From: Candidatus Defluviilinea proxima
GTDB taxonomy: Bacteria > Chloroflexota > Anaerolineae > Anaerolineales > Villigracilaceae
Direction: 5' to 3'
Assembly: GCA_016721115.1 (NCBI GenBank)
Contig: JADKIW010000001.1
Location: 1,999,501 to 2,063,500 of the forward strand
DNA length: 64,000 nucleotides
Under the pieces are notes generated by a model, which saw nothing but the letters and a program-made list of their open reading frames with translations, did not search any database and had not been told where the DNA came from. A program made the position numbers and the translations under genes. This document shows, one piece after another, positions 39,312 through 47,890 of this stretch (its first letter is position 1; each line of letters begins with the position of its first letter).

Positions 39312-39965
39312 TTATTCCACGATCACAAACTTTGCCAGCGATAATCCCAGCGCAACTTCTTTTCCTCCCACTTGCAAAGTAAGAGGTCCCTCCATCGGTG
39401 CGGCTTCGATCACTTTTATTTTTTGACCGGGCAGAATATTTTTATCTTGCAAATACTTCAACACATCAGTTGCCGTGGCATTCACTGCCTGTACTTTCAC
39501 TGTCTTGCCGATCTCTACCTCGCTCAACGCTATCCCGCTTAATGGCGTGAACACACCTTTCACGTCAGGGATCGGGTTTCCGCGTGGGCAAGCTTGTGGA
39601 TGTTCGAGAAACTTTGCCAGCGCCTCGGTCACTTCTGGCGCGGTGGCATGTTCCAGGGAACACGCCAGTTCATACACTTTCGACCACTCGATCTTTAAAT
39701 GTTCATACAGAAACACTTCCCACAACCTTTGCCGACGGATCACGTTCGAAGCCACCTCGCGTCCTTTTTTTGTCAGCGTCACACCTTTGTATGGTGTGTG
39801 GGTCACGAGTCCCTGTTCGCTTAGTCGCCGCATCATCTCGTTTGCAGAGACATGTGTCACGTTCAAACGCTCGGCAAGGCGCGCGATGGCCACATCCCGA
39901 TCTCCTAATTCAGACATCGCCTTCAGATACATTTCTGTGCTTTCGCTCAAATGTGGAACAGACAT
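39312..39965 (-). CDS. DtxR/MntR-family metal-dependent regulator
   Basis: The 217-residue repressor has a winged HTH (VAIARLAERLNVTHVSANEM), a dimerisation domain with metal-binding residues (ACSLEHATAPEV matches the Cys-x2-Glu-His of DtxR) and a C-terminal SH3/FeoA-like domain (LPGQKIKVIEAAPMEGPLTL). A residue that is His in many homologues is Gln here (RRQRLWEVF), so metal specificity may differ. It is upstream of feoA and divergent from the EfeO-like gene. An inverted repeat overlaps its own start codon, suggesting autoregulation. Confidence 0.9.
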   Translation of the reverse strand: MSVPHLSESTEMYLKAMSELGDRDVAIARLAERLNVTHVSANEMMRRLSEQGLVTHTPYKGVTLTKKGREVASNVIRRQRLWEVFLYEHLKIEWSKVYELACSLEHATAPEVTEALAKFLEHPQACPRGNPIPDVKGVFTPLSGIALSEVEIGKTVKVQAVNATATDVLKYLQDKNILPGQKIKVIEAAPMEGPLTLQVGGKEVALGLSLAKFVIVE

Positions 39966-40001
39966 AAGGTAATCCTTCGCAAAATGTTATGGCTAACCTT
40001 A
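39965..40001. promoter_or_regulatory. Inverted repeat, candidate DtxR operator
   Basis: TAAGGTAATCC (39965-39975) and GGCTAACCTTA (39991-40001) are inverted half-sites separated by 15 bp. Each resembles a half of the DtxR consensus TTAGGTTAGGCTAACCTAA. They overlap the start codon of the regulator and lie about 255 bp before the EfeO-like gene. Confidence 0.6.
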
Positions 40002-40254
40002 TTATTTCACCGACCCTTAATTCTGGACAATGACTTATGTCACATTTTTGGCGGAAGGAAATACTCCGCTTCTTTTCGCCCTGATAATTGGTTCTGTCGT
40101 CATTTATTTTTTTTCACCCTGGTTGAAAACTGTTTTAAACATTAAATAAGACAGATTTCATCCGCATTACTAGATTTTGTTGGCCAACGTCAATATACTG
40201 TGCGCCGTAGTAATGCAATAGAGAAATCAAATTACCCAAAGGAGAGAACCAACA

Positions 40255-41340
40255 ATGGTTCGTAAGACAAACATTTTTATCGGTACACTCATTTTCATCC
40301 TGCTTGCCAGCGCTTGTGCGCCTGCTGCAACAGAAGCGCCTGCTGTTGAGCAAAATATACCCGCCACCGACTTGAGCGGAATCAAAACATACTTACTTGG
40401 TAAATCATCTGAGCTGACAAAGAGCAGTCAGGCATTGAAAGATGCTTCAGATACGTATTATGAGTTGGCAAAAGCCTCGGGCTTTGATTATGCCGCTTTA
40501 GCTGAATCAAATTCAGGTGAAGTCAGTGAAGCGCTCACGTCCGCAAAGAATGCGTGGTTGGCGGCGAGTCCTCTGTATGAGCAGATGGAAGGCATCGTGG
40601 CGGGAACTCCCAGCCTGGCCGAATATGATGTGATCCTCGACGCAGGCACATCGGGCGAAGAGGACCCCGAAGGTGCAGTGCCATTTGATCTCACATTGCC
40701 TGATGGACGTGTATTGGCCAAGCCTGGTAATTTGTTCGGCGTGTTGGAAAGCACATTGTGGGGAACATATGCCGATTTCACTTCAGGCGTTGAAGTTGAT
40801 TTGGATAGCAACGGCTCAATCGACTTTGGCGAGAAACTGCCCGACGCAAATGTGTTGAAATCTGCCGCCGATGCACTTCATTCTTATTCGACTGAACTTG
40901 GTGCTTCAGCCCAGGTATGGGTGCCTACTGAATCAGACGCTTTCACATCGTTGGTTGTGATGGTACCGACCATGAGCGAATACTTCAACTCGTGGAAGAA
41001 CTCCCGTTTCATTTTGGGAGATGCCTCTGAGCAACGTGACTTTGTTGTGATCTCGCGCCTTGCTGATATTCAAAATATTCTTGGAAGTTTACAAGTGGTA
41101 TATGGTGAGGTCAAACCGCTCGTTGAAGCAGAAAATGCCGCGCAAGCCGCACAGATCGAAACTTCTCTTGAAGACCTAAAGCAGTTTGTCGCTGATGTAT
41201 ATGACAAAGAGCAGGGTGGCTATCAACACACACCTGAAGAAGCCGATGTGCTCGGTGCCGAAGCGCAGAATCGTGCTACTGCCATTGCAGGCCAGGTGGC
41301 GCAGATCGCCGCAAAGTTAAACATTTCGATTGAGGAATAA
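40255..41340 (+). CDS. EfeO/imelysin-like iron-binding lipoprotein with EF-hand loop
   Basis: The 361-residue product has a lipoprotein signal (LLASAC, Cys21) and an all-helical imelysin/EfeO-like body. Residues 182-193, DLDSNGSIDFGE, form a canonical 12-residue EF-hand loop with ligands at positions 1, 3, 5, 9 and 12, predicting Ca2+ binding. It lies directly upstream of the FTR1 permease, so it probably binds iron for it. AAAGGAGAG precedes the ATG. An assignment to EfeO rather than another imelysin-family protein is based on context. Confidence 0.75.
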   Translation: MVRKTNIFIGTLIFILLASACAPAATEAPAVEQNIPATDLSGIKTYLLGKSSELTKSSQALKDASDTYYELAKASGFDYAALAESNSGEVSEALTSAKNAWLAASPLYEQMEGIVAGTPSLAEYDVILDAGTSGEEDPEGAVPFDLTLPDGRVLAKPGNLFGVLESTLWGTYADFTSGVEVDLDSNGSIDFGEKLPDANVLKSAADALHSYSTELGASAQVWVPTESDAFTSLVVMVPTMSEYFNSWKNSRFILGDASEQRDFVVISRLADIQNILGSLQVVYGEVKPLVEAENAAQAAQIETSLEDLKQFVADVYDKEQGGYQHTPEEADVLGAEAQNRATAIAGQVAQIAAKLNISIEE

Positions 41341-41346
41341 CTGCTC

Positions 41347-41398
41347 TGGTGGTTGAGTAGCTCTGAGCGATTGTTGCGAAGAGCGTATCGAAACCACT
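41347..41398. repeat. Dispersed palindrome GTTGGTT-type, copy 3
   Basis: TGGTGGTTGAGTAGCTC at the left and CGTATCGAAACCACTA at the right; same family as at 39201. The spacer 41341-41503 is mostly this copy and the next. Confidence 0.7.
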
Positions 41399-41419
41399 AA
41401 TAAGAAAAACTATTTACTT

Positions 41420-41492
41420 GTTGGTTTCGATACGGCGGCGGAGTTCTTACGAGGAAATCTTCTTTTCAAGACCCGCCACCTACTTAACCAAC
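41420..41492. repeat. Dispersed palindrome GTTGGTT-type, copy 4
   Basis: GTTGGTTTCGATACGGCGG at the left and CCACCTACTTAACCAAC at the right, with an unpaired centre. Confidence 0.7.
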
Positions 41493-41503
41493 GCACAATA
41501 CAT

Positions 41504-43855
41504 ATGCCTATGAAAAAAATTATATTTGCATTTCTCGTTGCCATGCTTGCGGCTTCCAGTATTTTTGGAGCCGCATTTGCAGTTTCTGAGTCTCCTGCAC
41601 AAATTGCTGAGTCGATCCGTTCTTCGCTCGTGCAGGCGCAATTGGATTTGACATCTGACCCCGCTTCTTCTGCCCAATTGGTGGCGGACGCAAAAACCTC
41701 GTATCAAAGCGGACTTTCAAGCTGGTTCTCCAAATATGACGCTGAGTCTCAACTGCGAATTGGCTCCGCTTTTGATGCGCTTGACGAAGCTGTTACCAAC
41801 AGGGATGCAGTTTCATTTGCTGTTGCCCGCTCCCAAATATGGACGGGTATTCTTGCTGGCAGTTATGCCATCGTGGAACAATCCATCCAAAGTGGAGACG
41901 GGGTCACAGCGCAAACATGGTTGCCTGTGCGTGAGTTCCGTATTGCCAGTCGTTTCTCACGCCCGAATGTAGGAGCGACTCTTGCGGTGCAAGGTTTCAT
42001 CGCTGGCAATATCTCTGCTGAAGATGCTTTGCAATCGATCCGTGCAGATGTGTTGGATACCTACCAGGCACGCATGACTGAATCCCTGCGTGATTTGGCA
42101 ACTGCTGACACCAATGGATTTGCATCACGCCGTGCCGAATTGGCAGCGTTGGCGGATGGGTATTTCTTGATCCTTTCACCTGCTTATTTGGAGCAACGTG
42201 GCAGTGAATCGCTTTCGGTTGCACAAACAGCATTTGCTGATCTACGGACCTCCGCTGTTGCAACTCCTGAGCTTTTGAGTCAACAACTTTCGACTGTTGA
42301 AGCAAACTTGAATAATTTTCGTGCCGCTCCTCTCAGCCCTGCCGAGCAATCCCGCCGTGCGGGACAGTTGCTTCGTTTCCTATCACTCGTGCCCGTAGAG
42401 TATGGACGAGGCGTTGTAGATGGACGTGTGACCAAAGACCTTGAGATTCAAGAAGCCATCACATTCCATGCGGGGGCGTACGCCGCATTTACAGACTTGA
42501 AGGATTTGCTCGATGTGTTGAACCACGAGCAGACAATGAAGGCGGATGCGTTGTTTACGTCAATGGGGGAGATGCTGATCGAAACAGGAACAGGCAAATC
42601 GGTCGCAGGAGTCGAGGTGATCGAGTCTCAGACAAAAGAATTGACCGAAGTGTTGAATATCATGTTGCCCGATGCGTGGCTTAAATCCAGCGCACAAAGC
42701 GACTTTGATGTGATCGCGTCCATGTTGGATCAGATGCAGACAGCGGTGCGGAACGGTGAATACGAACTTGCGGAATCGTCACGCCTTGATGCGTATGCCA
42801 TCATGGAGACGGGACCCGAAGCGAAGCTAATGGTCTTTGCGCCGCAGTTGAAATTACAACTGGAAGAATTGTTCTGGAATGGACAAGGTGAGAATAAAGG
42901 CCTTGCGTATTTGATAAAGAACCGTGCGCCATATGCGGATGTAAAATCTTCACGCCTCGCCTTGGATGAACACTTGGAAGAGGCGCAAAACGAATTAGGT
43001 CGTAACACCGCGCCCGCCGCCATTGCGACGAATGCAGGCATCATCGTTTTTCGTGAAGGGCTGGAGGCGGTGGTTATCATCGCTTCGTTGATGAGTAGCT
43101 TGAAATCTGCTGATGAACGTAAATATCGCCGACCGATGTGGTGGGGCGTGATCCTTGCGTTGATCGTAACGGCGCTGACTTGGTTGTTGGCGCATGAGAT
43201 CCTTCAATCTTTAGCGCGTTACGGTGAAAAGCTTGAAGCGGTTGTATCTGTCGTTGCGATTGCTGTCTTGCTTCTCATCATGAATTGGTTCTTTCACAAC
43301 ACCTATTGGACAAGCTGGCTGGCAAATTTCCATACGAAAAAGAAACGCTTGTTGTCAGGTGAGGCGGGACTCTTGTTAGGACTCGTCACGCTTGGATTCA
43401 CCAGTGTGTATCGTGAAGGCTTCGAGATCGTTTTATTCATGCAAGCACTTGTGCTTGAAGGCGGTGTAACGGCCGTCTTGACCGGTGTATTGATCGCGCT
43501 TCTCGGTGTGAATCTCGTTGGCTTGATCATCTTCCGTTTGCAAAGAAGCCTGCCGTACATGAAGATCCTTGTTGTTACGGGCATCATGATCGGCGCAGTA
43601 CTTTTGCAGATGGTTGGTAGTACGGTTCATATTATGCAGGTGGTGGGCTGGCTTCCGATCCATGTGATTACAGGGTTACAAGTTCCATACTGGCTTGGTA
43701 CGTGGTTTGGCGTGTATCCCACTTGGGAGGGCGTTGTGCTCCAATTCATCGGAGGCTTTTATGTGATCGGGACGTACTATCTTGCTGAAGCCATGCGTAA
43801 GAAGAAGATATTTGCACCCAAACAGAAGATGGTGAAATCGGCAGCGGAGTCGTAG
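41504..43855 (+). CDS. FTR1-family iron permease with long N-terminal periplasmic domain
   Basis: The 783-residue protein has a signal peptide (FAFLVAMLAASSIFGAAFA) and a helical external domain to about residue 500. A seven-segment FTR1/EfeU permease follows. Both iron-binding REGxE motifs are present: VFREGLEAVVII at about 515 and VYREGFEIVLFM at about 636. The large N-terminal extension is the EfeU-fusion type in which the domain may hold the iron-oxidising or binding function. It probably imports ferric iron delivered by the EfeO-like lipoprotein. A second ATG lies at 41510. Confidence 0.9.
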   Translation: MPMKKIIFAFLVAMLAASSIFGAAFAVSESPAQIAESIRSSLVQAQLDLTSDPASSAQLVADAKTSYQSGLSSWFSKYDAESQLRIGSAFDALDEAVTNRDAVSFAVARSQIWTGILAGSYAIVEQSIQSGDGVTAQTWLPVREFRIASRFSRPNVGATLAVQGFIAGNISAEDALQSIRADVLDTYQARMTESLRDLATADTNGFASRRAELAALADGYFLILSPAYLEQRGSESLSVAQTAFADLRTSAVATPELLSQQLSTVEANLNNFRAAPLSPAEQSRRAGQLLRFLSLVPVEYGRGVVDGRVTKDLEIQEAITFHAGAYAAFTDLKDLLDVLNHEQTMKADALFTSMGEMLIETGTGKSVAGVEVIESQTKELTEVLNIMLPDAWLKSSAQSDFDVIASMLDQMQTAVRNGEYELAESSRLDAYAIMETGPEAKLMVFAPQLKLQLEELFWNGQGENKGLAYLIKNRAPYADVKSSRLALDEHLEEAQNELGRNTAPAAIATNAGIIVFREGLEAVVIIASLMSSLKSADERKYRRPMWWGVILALIVTALTWLLAHEILQSLARYGEKLEAVVSVVAIAVLLLIMNWFFHNTYWTSWLANFHTKKKRLLSGEAGLLLGLVTLGFTSVYREGFEIVLFMQALVLEGGVTAVLTGVLIALLGVNLVGLIIFRLQRSLPYMKILVVTGIMIGAVLLQMVGSTVHIMQVVGWLPIHVITGLQVPYWLGTWFGVYPTWEGVVLQFIGGFYVIGTYYLAEAMRKKKIFAPKQKMVKSAAES

Positions 43856-43862
43856 ATTAGAC

Positions 43863-43904
43863 GGTAAGTATGTAGACAGATAATCAGGTGTCTATGTACT
43901 TACC
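43863..43904. repeat. Imperfect palindrome after the FTR1 gene
   Basis: GGTAAGTATGTAGACA (43863-43878) and TGTCTATGTACTTACC (43889-43904); 14 of 16 positions pair. Could form a hairpin in the permease transcript. Confidence 0.6.
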
Positions 43905-44001
43905 TTTCCCACATTCATCGCTCACATTATTCTAGGGGAATTCTAAGCAAATCTACATTGTCTTACGTAAAATTACATATACAATTACAATCACTAAAGA
44001 C

Positions 44002-44022
44002 GAGGGCGTTCCCAACGCCCTC
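44002..44022 (+). terminator. Hairpin, possible terminator of the iron operon
   Basis: GAGGGCGTT and AACGCCCTC form a 9-bp stem around CCC. The following sequence ACTTTGTG is not a clear T-run. It lies 147 bp after the permease and 66 bp before the transporter gene; the rest of the 232-bp spacer holds no gene. Confidence 0.4.
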
Positions 44023-44087
44023 ACTTTGTGTAAAAAACTATGCACCTACAACCGACTAAACTACCCAACGAATAAGCCAACTAACCC

Positions 44088-45392
44088 ATGTTCCTCAAAC
44101 GTCTCCAGCTTGCCTTAATTCACACCGCCGTCGCCATGACGCTCGTGCCCATCAACAGTACGCTCAATCGTGTCATGATCTTTGACCTTGGTATTTCCAA
44201 AACCCTTTTCACGCTCCTCGCGATCTTTCCCTATCTGCTTTCCCCAATTCAAGTTGCCATCGGCTCCTTCTCAGACCGCCATCCCATTTTCGGATATCGC
44301 CGCACACCATATATCTTTGTAGGTCTCGTCCTTTGCGCTATTGGCGTCGCAGTATCTCCGCAAATTGCCGTACTCATGAGTCTGAATTTCACTCTCGGCA
44401 TCATTGCTGGTATTCTCGCGTTCGGCGCATGGGGCATGGGGTACAACCTCTCCGCGGTTTCTTATCTCTCGCTGGCATCTGAACTCTCCGGTGAAAAAGA
44501 ACGAGGCAAGACGATAGCGACCATGTTCACGATCATGGTTATCGGTTTGATAGCGACAGGTATCAGTCTCAGCCGTATGGTCCCGACGTATGATCCCGCT
44601 ACACTCCAGCGCGCCTTTCTCATCGTCGCCGCCTCAGCCCTGACTTTGGGCCTGCTCAGCCTCATCAAGCTTGAGCCTCGCTTTGACATCTCAGCCTCAA
44701 CTACCAAAGCGGATACCTATACCGTCAAACAAATGACAGCCGCCATCACAGAAAACCCCATCGCAAAGATTTTCTTCGTCTATTTGTTTTTGCTCCTCGC
44801 CGCCATCCTCAGCCAGGATGTGTTGCTCGAACCCTTCGGCGCCCAAGCCTTTGGCATGACTTTGAAACAGACATCGCGCATCGTCTCCATTACCAATACG
44901 TTCACGCTCCTGGCCTTCATCATCGCAGGCTTCCTCGATGGACGTGTCAAAAAGAAATATGTGGCTCAATCAGGAAACCTTGGGGCATTGATCGGATTTG
45001 TCATTATCGTAGTGAGCGGCATCGTTGCTAATAAGCATGCTTTCTACGTTGGTATTACTTTATTGGGGTTAGGCACGGGTCTTTCCACCATCGCCAACCT
45101 CTCGTTGATGTTTGATCTGACCGTCCCCGAAAAAGTTGGTTTGTATATCGGCGCATGGGGATTCTCGAATGGACTTTCCCGTTTGATCGGTTTGCTCATG
45201 GCAGGTGTTGTTGCCGATGTCGCTACACAGCTCACGGGCAATCCGCTCAATGGATATCTTGTTGTCTTTGGCATCGAAGCATTGATGATGCTTATTGCTT
45301 CCATTATGCTCTATCGTATTGATGTGCCTGCCTTCCAGAAAAAAGCACATGAGCCATCTTTTACAGATAAAGTTGCACTCATTGGAGATTAA
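44088..45392 (+). CDS. PucC/BCD-family MFS transporter
   Basis: The 434-residue product is a major-facilitator protein with about twelve membrane segments. It looks like the BCD branch, which includes PucC and Bch2 of phototrophs: LGISKTLFTLLAIFPYLLSP, SFSDRHPIFGYRRTPYI, LSLASELSGEKERGKTIA and TVPEKVGLYIGAWGFSNGL. In phototrophs these proteins assist bacteriochlorophyll or light-harvesting assembly. No other photosynthesis gene is in the window, so a different substrate or a relic is possible. The next gene starts 11 nt downstream and also encodes a membrane protein. Confidence 0.75.
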   Translation: MFLKRLQLALIHTAVAMTLVPINSTLNRVMIFDLGISKTLFTLLAIFPYLLSPIQVAIGSFSDRHPIFGYRRTPYIFVGLVLCAIGVAVSPQIAVLMSLNFTLGIIAGILAFGAWGMGYNLSAVSYLSLASELSGEKERGKTIATMFTIMVIGLIATGISLSRMVPTYDPATLQRAFLIVAASALTLGLLSLIKLEPRFDISASTTKADTYTVKQMTAAITENPIAKIFFVYLFLLLAAILSQDVLLEPFGAQAFGMTLKQTSRIVSITNTFTLLAFIIAGFLDGRVKKKYVAQSGNLGALIGFVIIVVSGIVANKHAFYVGITLLGLGTGLSTIANLSLMFDLTVPEKVGLYIGAWGFSNGLSRLIGLLMAGVVADVATQLTGNPLNGYLVVFGIEALMMLIASIMLYRIDVPAFQKKAHEPSFTDKVALIGD

Positions 45393-45402
45393 ATAAGGAA
45401 CC

Positions 45403-45804
45403 ATGACAGACAAAATTGTATTTAACCCCGAAGGCTCAGGTGGTGGTGACGTTTGCATCGCCAATATCAGCCCGAAAGAACGCCAGATCCGCATGCGGTT
45501 TGGTATCACACAATTAGCGATCACCCTTGTTATCTTGACTGTGTTGGTTGCGTTGGATGTCAACCCGCTTTGGCGGTTGCCTCTGTTCTTCATGTTCTCA
45601 GCCGCGGCCGCTGGGTACTTCCAAGCCAAGGACAAGACCTGAGTATCTCTTGCCTCACGCAGTTTGCGTAAACTTGGTGATACAGAAGAAAAGATCGAAG
45701 ATAGTGCCGAACTTCGGCAGGTGAAACGTCAGGCGCTTAAAGTTCAACTCAAAGCCAGTCTCGTAGGGTTGGTTCTGACTGCGCTTGCATTTTTAATCCC
45801 ATAA
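45403..45804 (+). CDS. Small membrane protein with in-frame UGA, candidate selenoprotein
   Basis: The frame has TGA at 45640-45642 (codon 80) and then stays open to TAA at 45802-45804, giving 133 residues if the UGA is read through. The first part reads MTDKIVFNPEGSGGGDVCIA, and has two membrane segments (about 35-55 and 57-75) ending FQAKDKT. After UGA the sequence continues VSLASRSLRKLGD, a charged stretch, and a third membrane segment (ASLVGLVLTALAFLIP). Related proteins, to my recollection, have Cys at this point (DKTCV). A small stem ACGCA/TGCGT with loop GTT lies 14 nt after UGA, near the bacterial SECIS position. A nonsense mutation is the alternative. Confidence 0.55.
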
Positions 45805-45845
45805 CAAAACAGGTGTTCAATATCTGTGAATTCTGGATATAAACA

Positions 45846-46472
45846 ATGACTGACGAATGGCTTTCTCTCAGCGATGCGGCAAAACTGCTTGGAGTGCATC
45901 CGAGCACGATACGGCTTTGGTCTGATAAAGGATCGATACCTGTCCATAAGACGCAGGGTGGCCATCGCCGCTATAAGCGAGGAGAAATCCTCCTTTGGGC
46001 AGAAGCAAATTCAAAGTCCAAGAATGAGGCGATTGAACCTGAAGGCATGATGAATGAGGTGGTGAAGAATGTCCGCATGCAGATCTCAGAGGGACGTCTT
46101 CAAGAAGAATCCTGGTATCAGAAATTGGATAATGATGCCCGCATCCAATATCGCATGAGTGCGCGGTCGTTGTTCCAGGGGTTGATGACCTATATGGCGA
46201 CCAATGGGGCGGAGGCCGTCACCGAGGCCTATGCCATTGGGTATGAGTATGCCTCGCGCGCACGTCGATACCAACTCAGCTATGTGGATGCCGCGAAGGC
46301 TTTTTTATTTTTTCGAGATACGTTGGTCGAGTCGGTCATCAAGGTGTATACGGAAGCCAACGTCCCTTCCAAGAAGGCGACTGAGATGTATGCAAAGATG
46401 CATACGTTCACGGATGATATTCTGATCAGTTTGTTGGAGACCTATAGCAAATTGGAAAATGCCAATCATTAG
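45846..46472 (+). CDS. HTH (excisionase/MerR-type) regulator with helical C-terminal domain
   Basis: The 208-residue protein begins with a winged HTH of the MerR/excisionase type (LSLSDAAKLLGVHPSTIRLW, then QGGHRRYKRGEI). The remaining 130 residues are helical and resemble RsbR-type or globin-fold sensor domains. Ligand and target genes are unknown. The gene is followed by a terminator that overlaps its stop codon. Confidence 0.75.
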   Translation: MTDEWLSLSDAAKLLGVHPSTIRLWSDKGSIPVHKTQGGHRRYKRGEILLWAEANSKSKNEAIEPEGMMNEVVKNVRMQISEGRLQEESWYQKLDNDARIQYRMSARSLFQGLMTYMATNGAEAVTEAYAIGYEYASRARRYQLSYVDAAKAFLFFRDTLVESVIKVYTEANVPSKKATEMYAKMHTFTDDILISLLETYSKLENANH

Positions 46473-46490
46473 TGGATTGGCATTTTTTAT
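46457..46490 (+). terminator. Terminator after the HTH regulator
   Basis: AATGCCAATC (46458-46467) pairs with GATTGGCATT (46475-46484), followed by TTTTTATTTT. The stem includes the last codons of the gene. Confidence 0.9.
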
Positions 46491-46511
46491 TTTGAACATA
46501 AGGAGTTCATA

Positions 46512-47240
46512 ATGAACATCATTCTCTACATCCCCATCATTCTCTACATCCCCATCCTCACCACCATTGTTTCATTCTCGTTCACGGTTGCGTTATACAA
46601 GCATTGGCAACGCAAGCCAGATGCAAAATACCTCATGTGGTGGACGATTGGCACGCTCTGCTTCGGTGTCGGCACATTGACCGAATCGGTCAATACGCTG
46701 TTTGGATGGAGCGTGTTCAACATGAAGGCCTGGTATATCGCAGGTGCATTGCTTGGTGCCTTCCCATTGGCGCAAGGCACAGTTTATCTTTTGCTCAAAA
46801 AGAGAACCGCCGATATCCTCACATGGTTCTTCATTGTCTATATTGCCGTCGCGGCTGTCGCGATCACACTCTCGCCTGTGGACATGTCCCTTGTTGACCC
46901 TGACCGTTTGACAGGTGCCGTGATGACGTGGCGTTGGGCACGCCTGTTCTCGATCTTGCCGAATACGTATTCGCTCATCTTTCTCGTCGGGGGTGCCGCA
47001 TGGTCTGCGATCCAATATGCCCGAAAACAGGGGAGTGGTAACCGTGTGCTCGGCAATTGGTTGATCGCCATTGGGGCACTCTTGCCTGGCATTGGCGGCT
47101 CCTTTACCCGCATGGGATATGTTGAGGTCCTCTTTGTCACTGAGTTCATCGGTATCATCTTGATCTGGGCTGGTTATCGTGCCATGACCGCGAGCCAGAC
47201 CGAATCGATTCATGCGACACAAAAATCAGCGGCTGATTAA
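46512..47240 (+). CDS. Multi-pass membrane protein, unknown function
   Basis: The 242-residue protein has about seven membrane segments and short loops. The start is set by AAGGAGTTCATA. The first 15 codons contain a perfect 18-bp tandem duplication (46521-46538 and 46539-46556), giving IILYIP twice. No family is recognised beyond a general sensor-like integral membrane layout. Confidence 0.7.
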   Translation: MNIILYIPIILYIPILTTIVSFSFTVALYKHWQRKPDAKYLMWWTIGTLCFGVGTLTESVNTLFGWSVFNMKAWYIAGALLGAFPLAQGTVYLLLKKRTADILTWFFIVYIAVAAVAITLSPVDMSLVDPDRLTGAVMTWRWARLFSILPNTYSLIFLVGGAAWSAIQYARKQGSGNRVLGNWLIAIGALLPGIGGSFTRMGYVEVLFVTEFIGIILIWAGYRAMTASQTESIHATQKSAAD

Positions 47241-47302
47241 CCCCATCCTTGTTCGAGCATACGTACTGCGTGGCAATTACGTGGTACGTATGACTTTAAC
47301 GC

Positions 47303-47308
47303 TATAAT
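47303..47308 (+). promoter_or_regulatory. -10 box, leaderless
   Basis: A perfect TATAAT, 6 nt before the ATG at 47315. Confidence 0.65.
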
Positions 47309-47314
47309 CGCTCC

Positions 47315-47800
47315 ATGATCCTCGACCTTCCCCTTATCCTTGAAACAAGACGCAACCATGCGCTTGAACATGCCACACTTCACATTCTTGCGCGCACATA
47401 TAAGATCCCCATGGCGGGACATTCCAACCCGACAGGTTTTTTTCTGTTGGGCGATATTCAGCTTGAAGATATAGCGATTGCATCCACTGAAGCATTGTCG
47501 CGACTCAAAGCCGGTGAAAGTGGACTTGCCGTTCACGAGGGATGTGGCACCAACCTCGTTACTGCGGCGCTTCTCCCTGCGGCTTTTGCCTGGGCGCCGC
47601 TTCAAGGAGCAAAATCCACCCGTTGGCGACTCTTCCTCATTCCTCTCGCTGTGGTCTTTGCTGTCTTTGGATATTTTCTCAGCAAGCCGCTGGGTCCCTG
47701 GTTGCAAAAATACATCACCACCGAAGCCGACATGGGAAATATGCAAGTCACAAATATTCTCTTCGTCCGCAAAGGTGTGCATCGTATCATCACGAAGTAA
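47315..47800 (+). CDS. DUF6391-like membrane protein
   Basis: The 161-residue protein opens with ETRRNHALEHATLHIL, then GHSNPTGFFLLGDI and HEGCGTNLVTAALL. The paired His in HALEHATLH recall metal-binding proteins. Two membrane segments follow at about 78-95 and 103-125. It resembles proteins annotated as DUF6391, function unknown. Leaderless promoter at 47303. Confidence 0.65.
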   Translation: MILDLPLILETRRNHALEHATLHILARTYKIPMAGHSNPTGFFLLGDIQLEDIAIASTEALSRLKAGESGLAVHEGCGTNLVTAALLPAAFAWAPLQGAKSTRWRLFLIPLAVVFAVFGYFLSKPLGPWLQKYITTEADMGNMQVTNILFVRKGVHRIITK

Positions 47801-47804
47801 ATTT

Positions 47805-47874
47805 GTAGGGGCGGGGTCTCCCCGCCCAATGTTGTTTTATCCAATAATGCGGGGCGAGAGGACCTCGCCCCTAC
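47805..47874. repeat. Dispersed palindrome with GTAGGGGCG ends
   Basis: GTAGGGGCGGGGTC (47805-47818) and GACCTCGCCCCTAC (47861-47874) are inverted arms around a 42-bp centre, in the spacer before holA. Confidence 0.75.
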
Positions 47875-47890
47875 GTGCATAAATAACTTC

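Noticed and set aside
45069..45635. 188-codon minus-strand frame opposite the PucC/BCD-type transporter
   Set aside because: It covers a clear MFS gene and the small membrane gene on the other strand; composition looks antisense and no motif is seen.
46593..47222. 209-codon minus-strand frame
   Set aside because: Antisense to a membrane protein with ribosome binding site and hydrophobic segments; it is rich in Arg, His and Cys as expected of a shadow.
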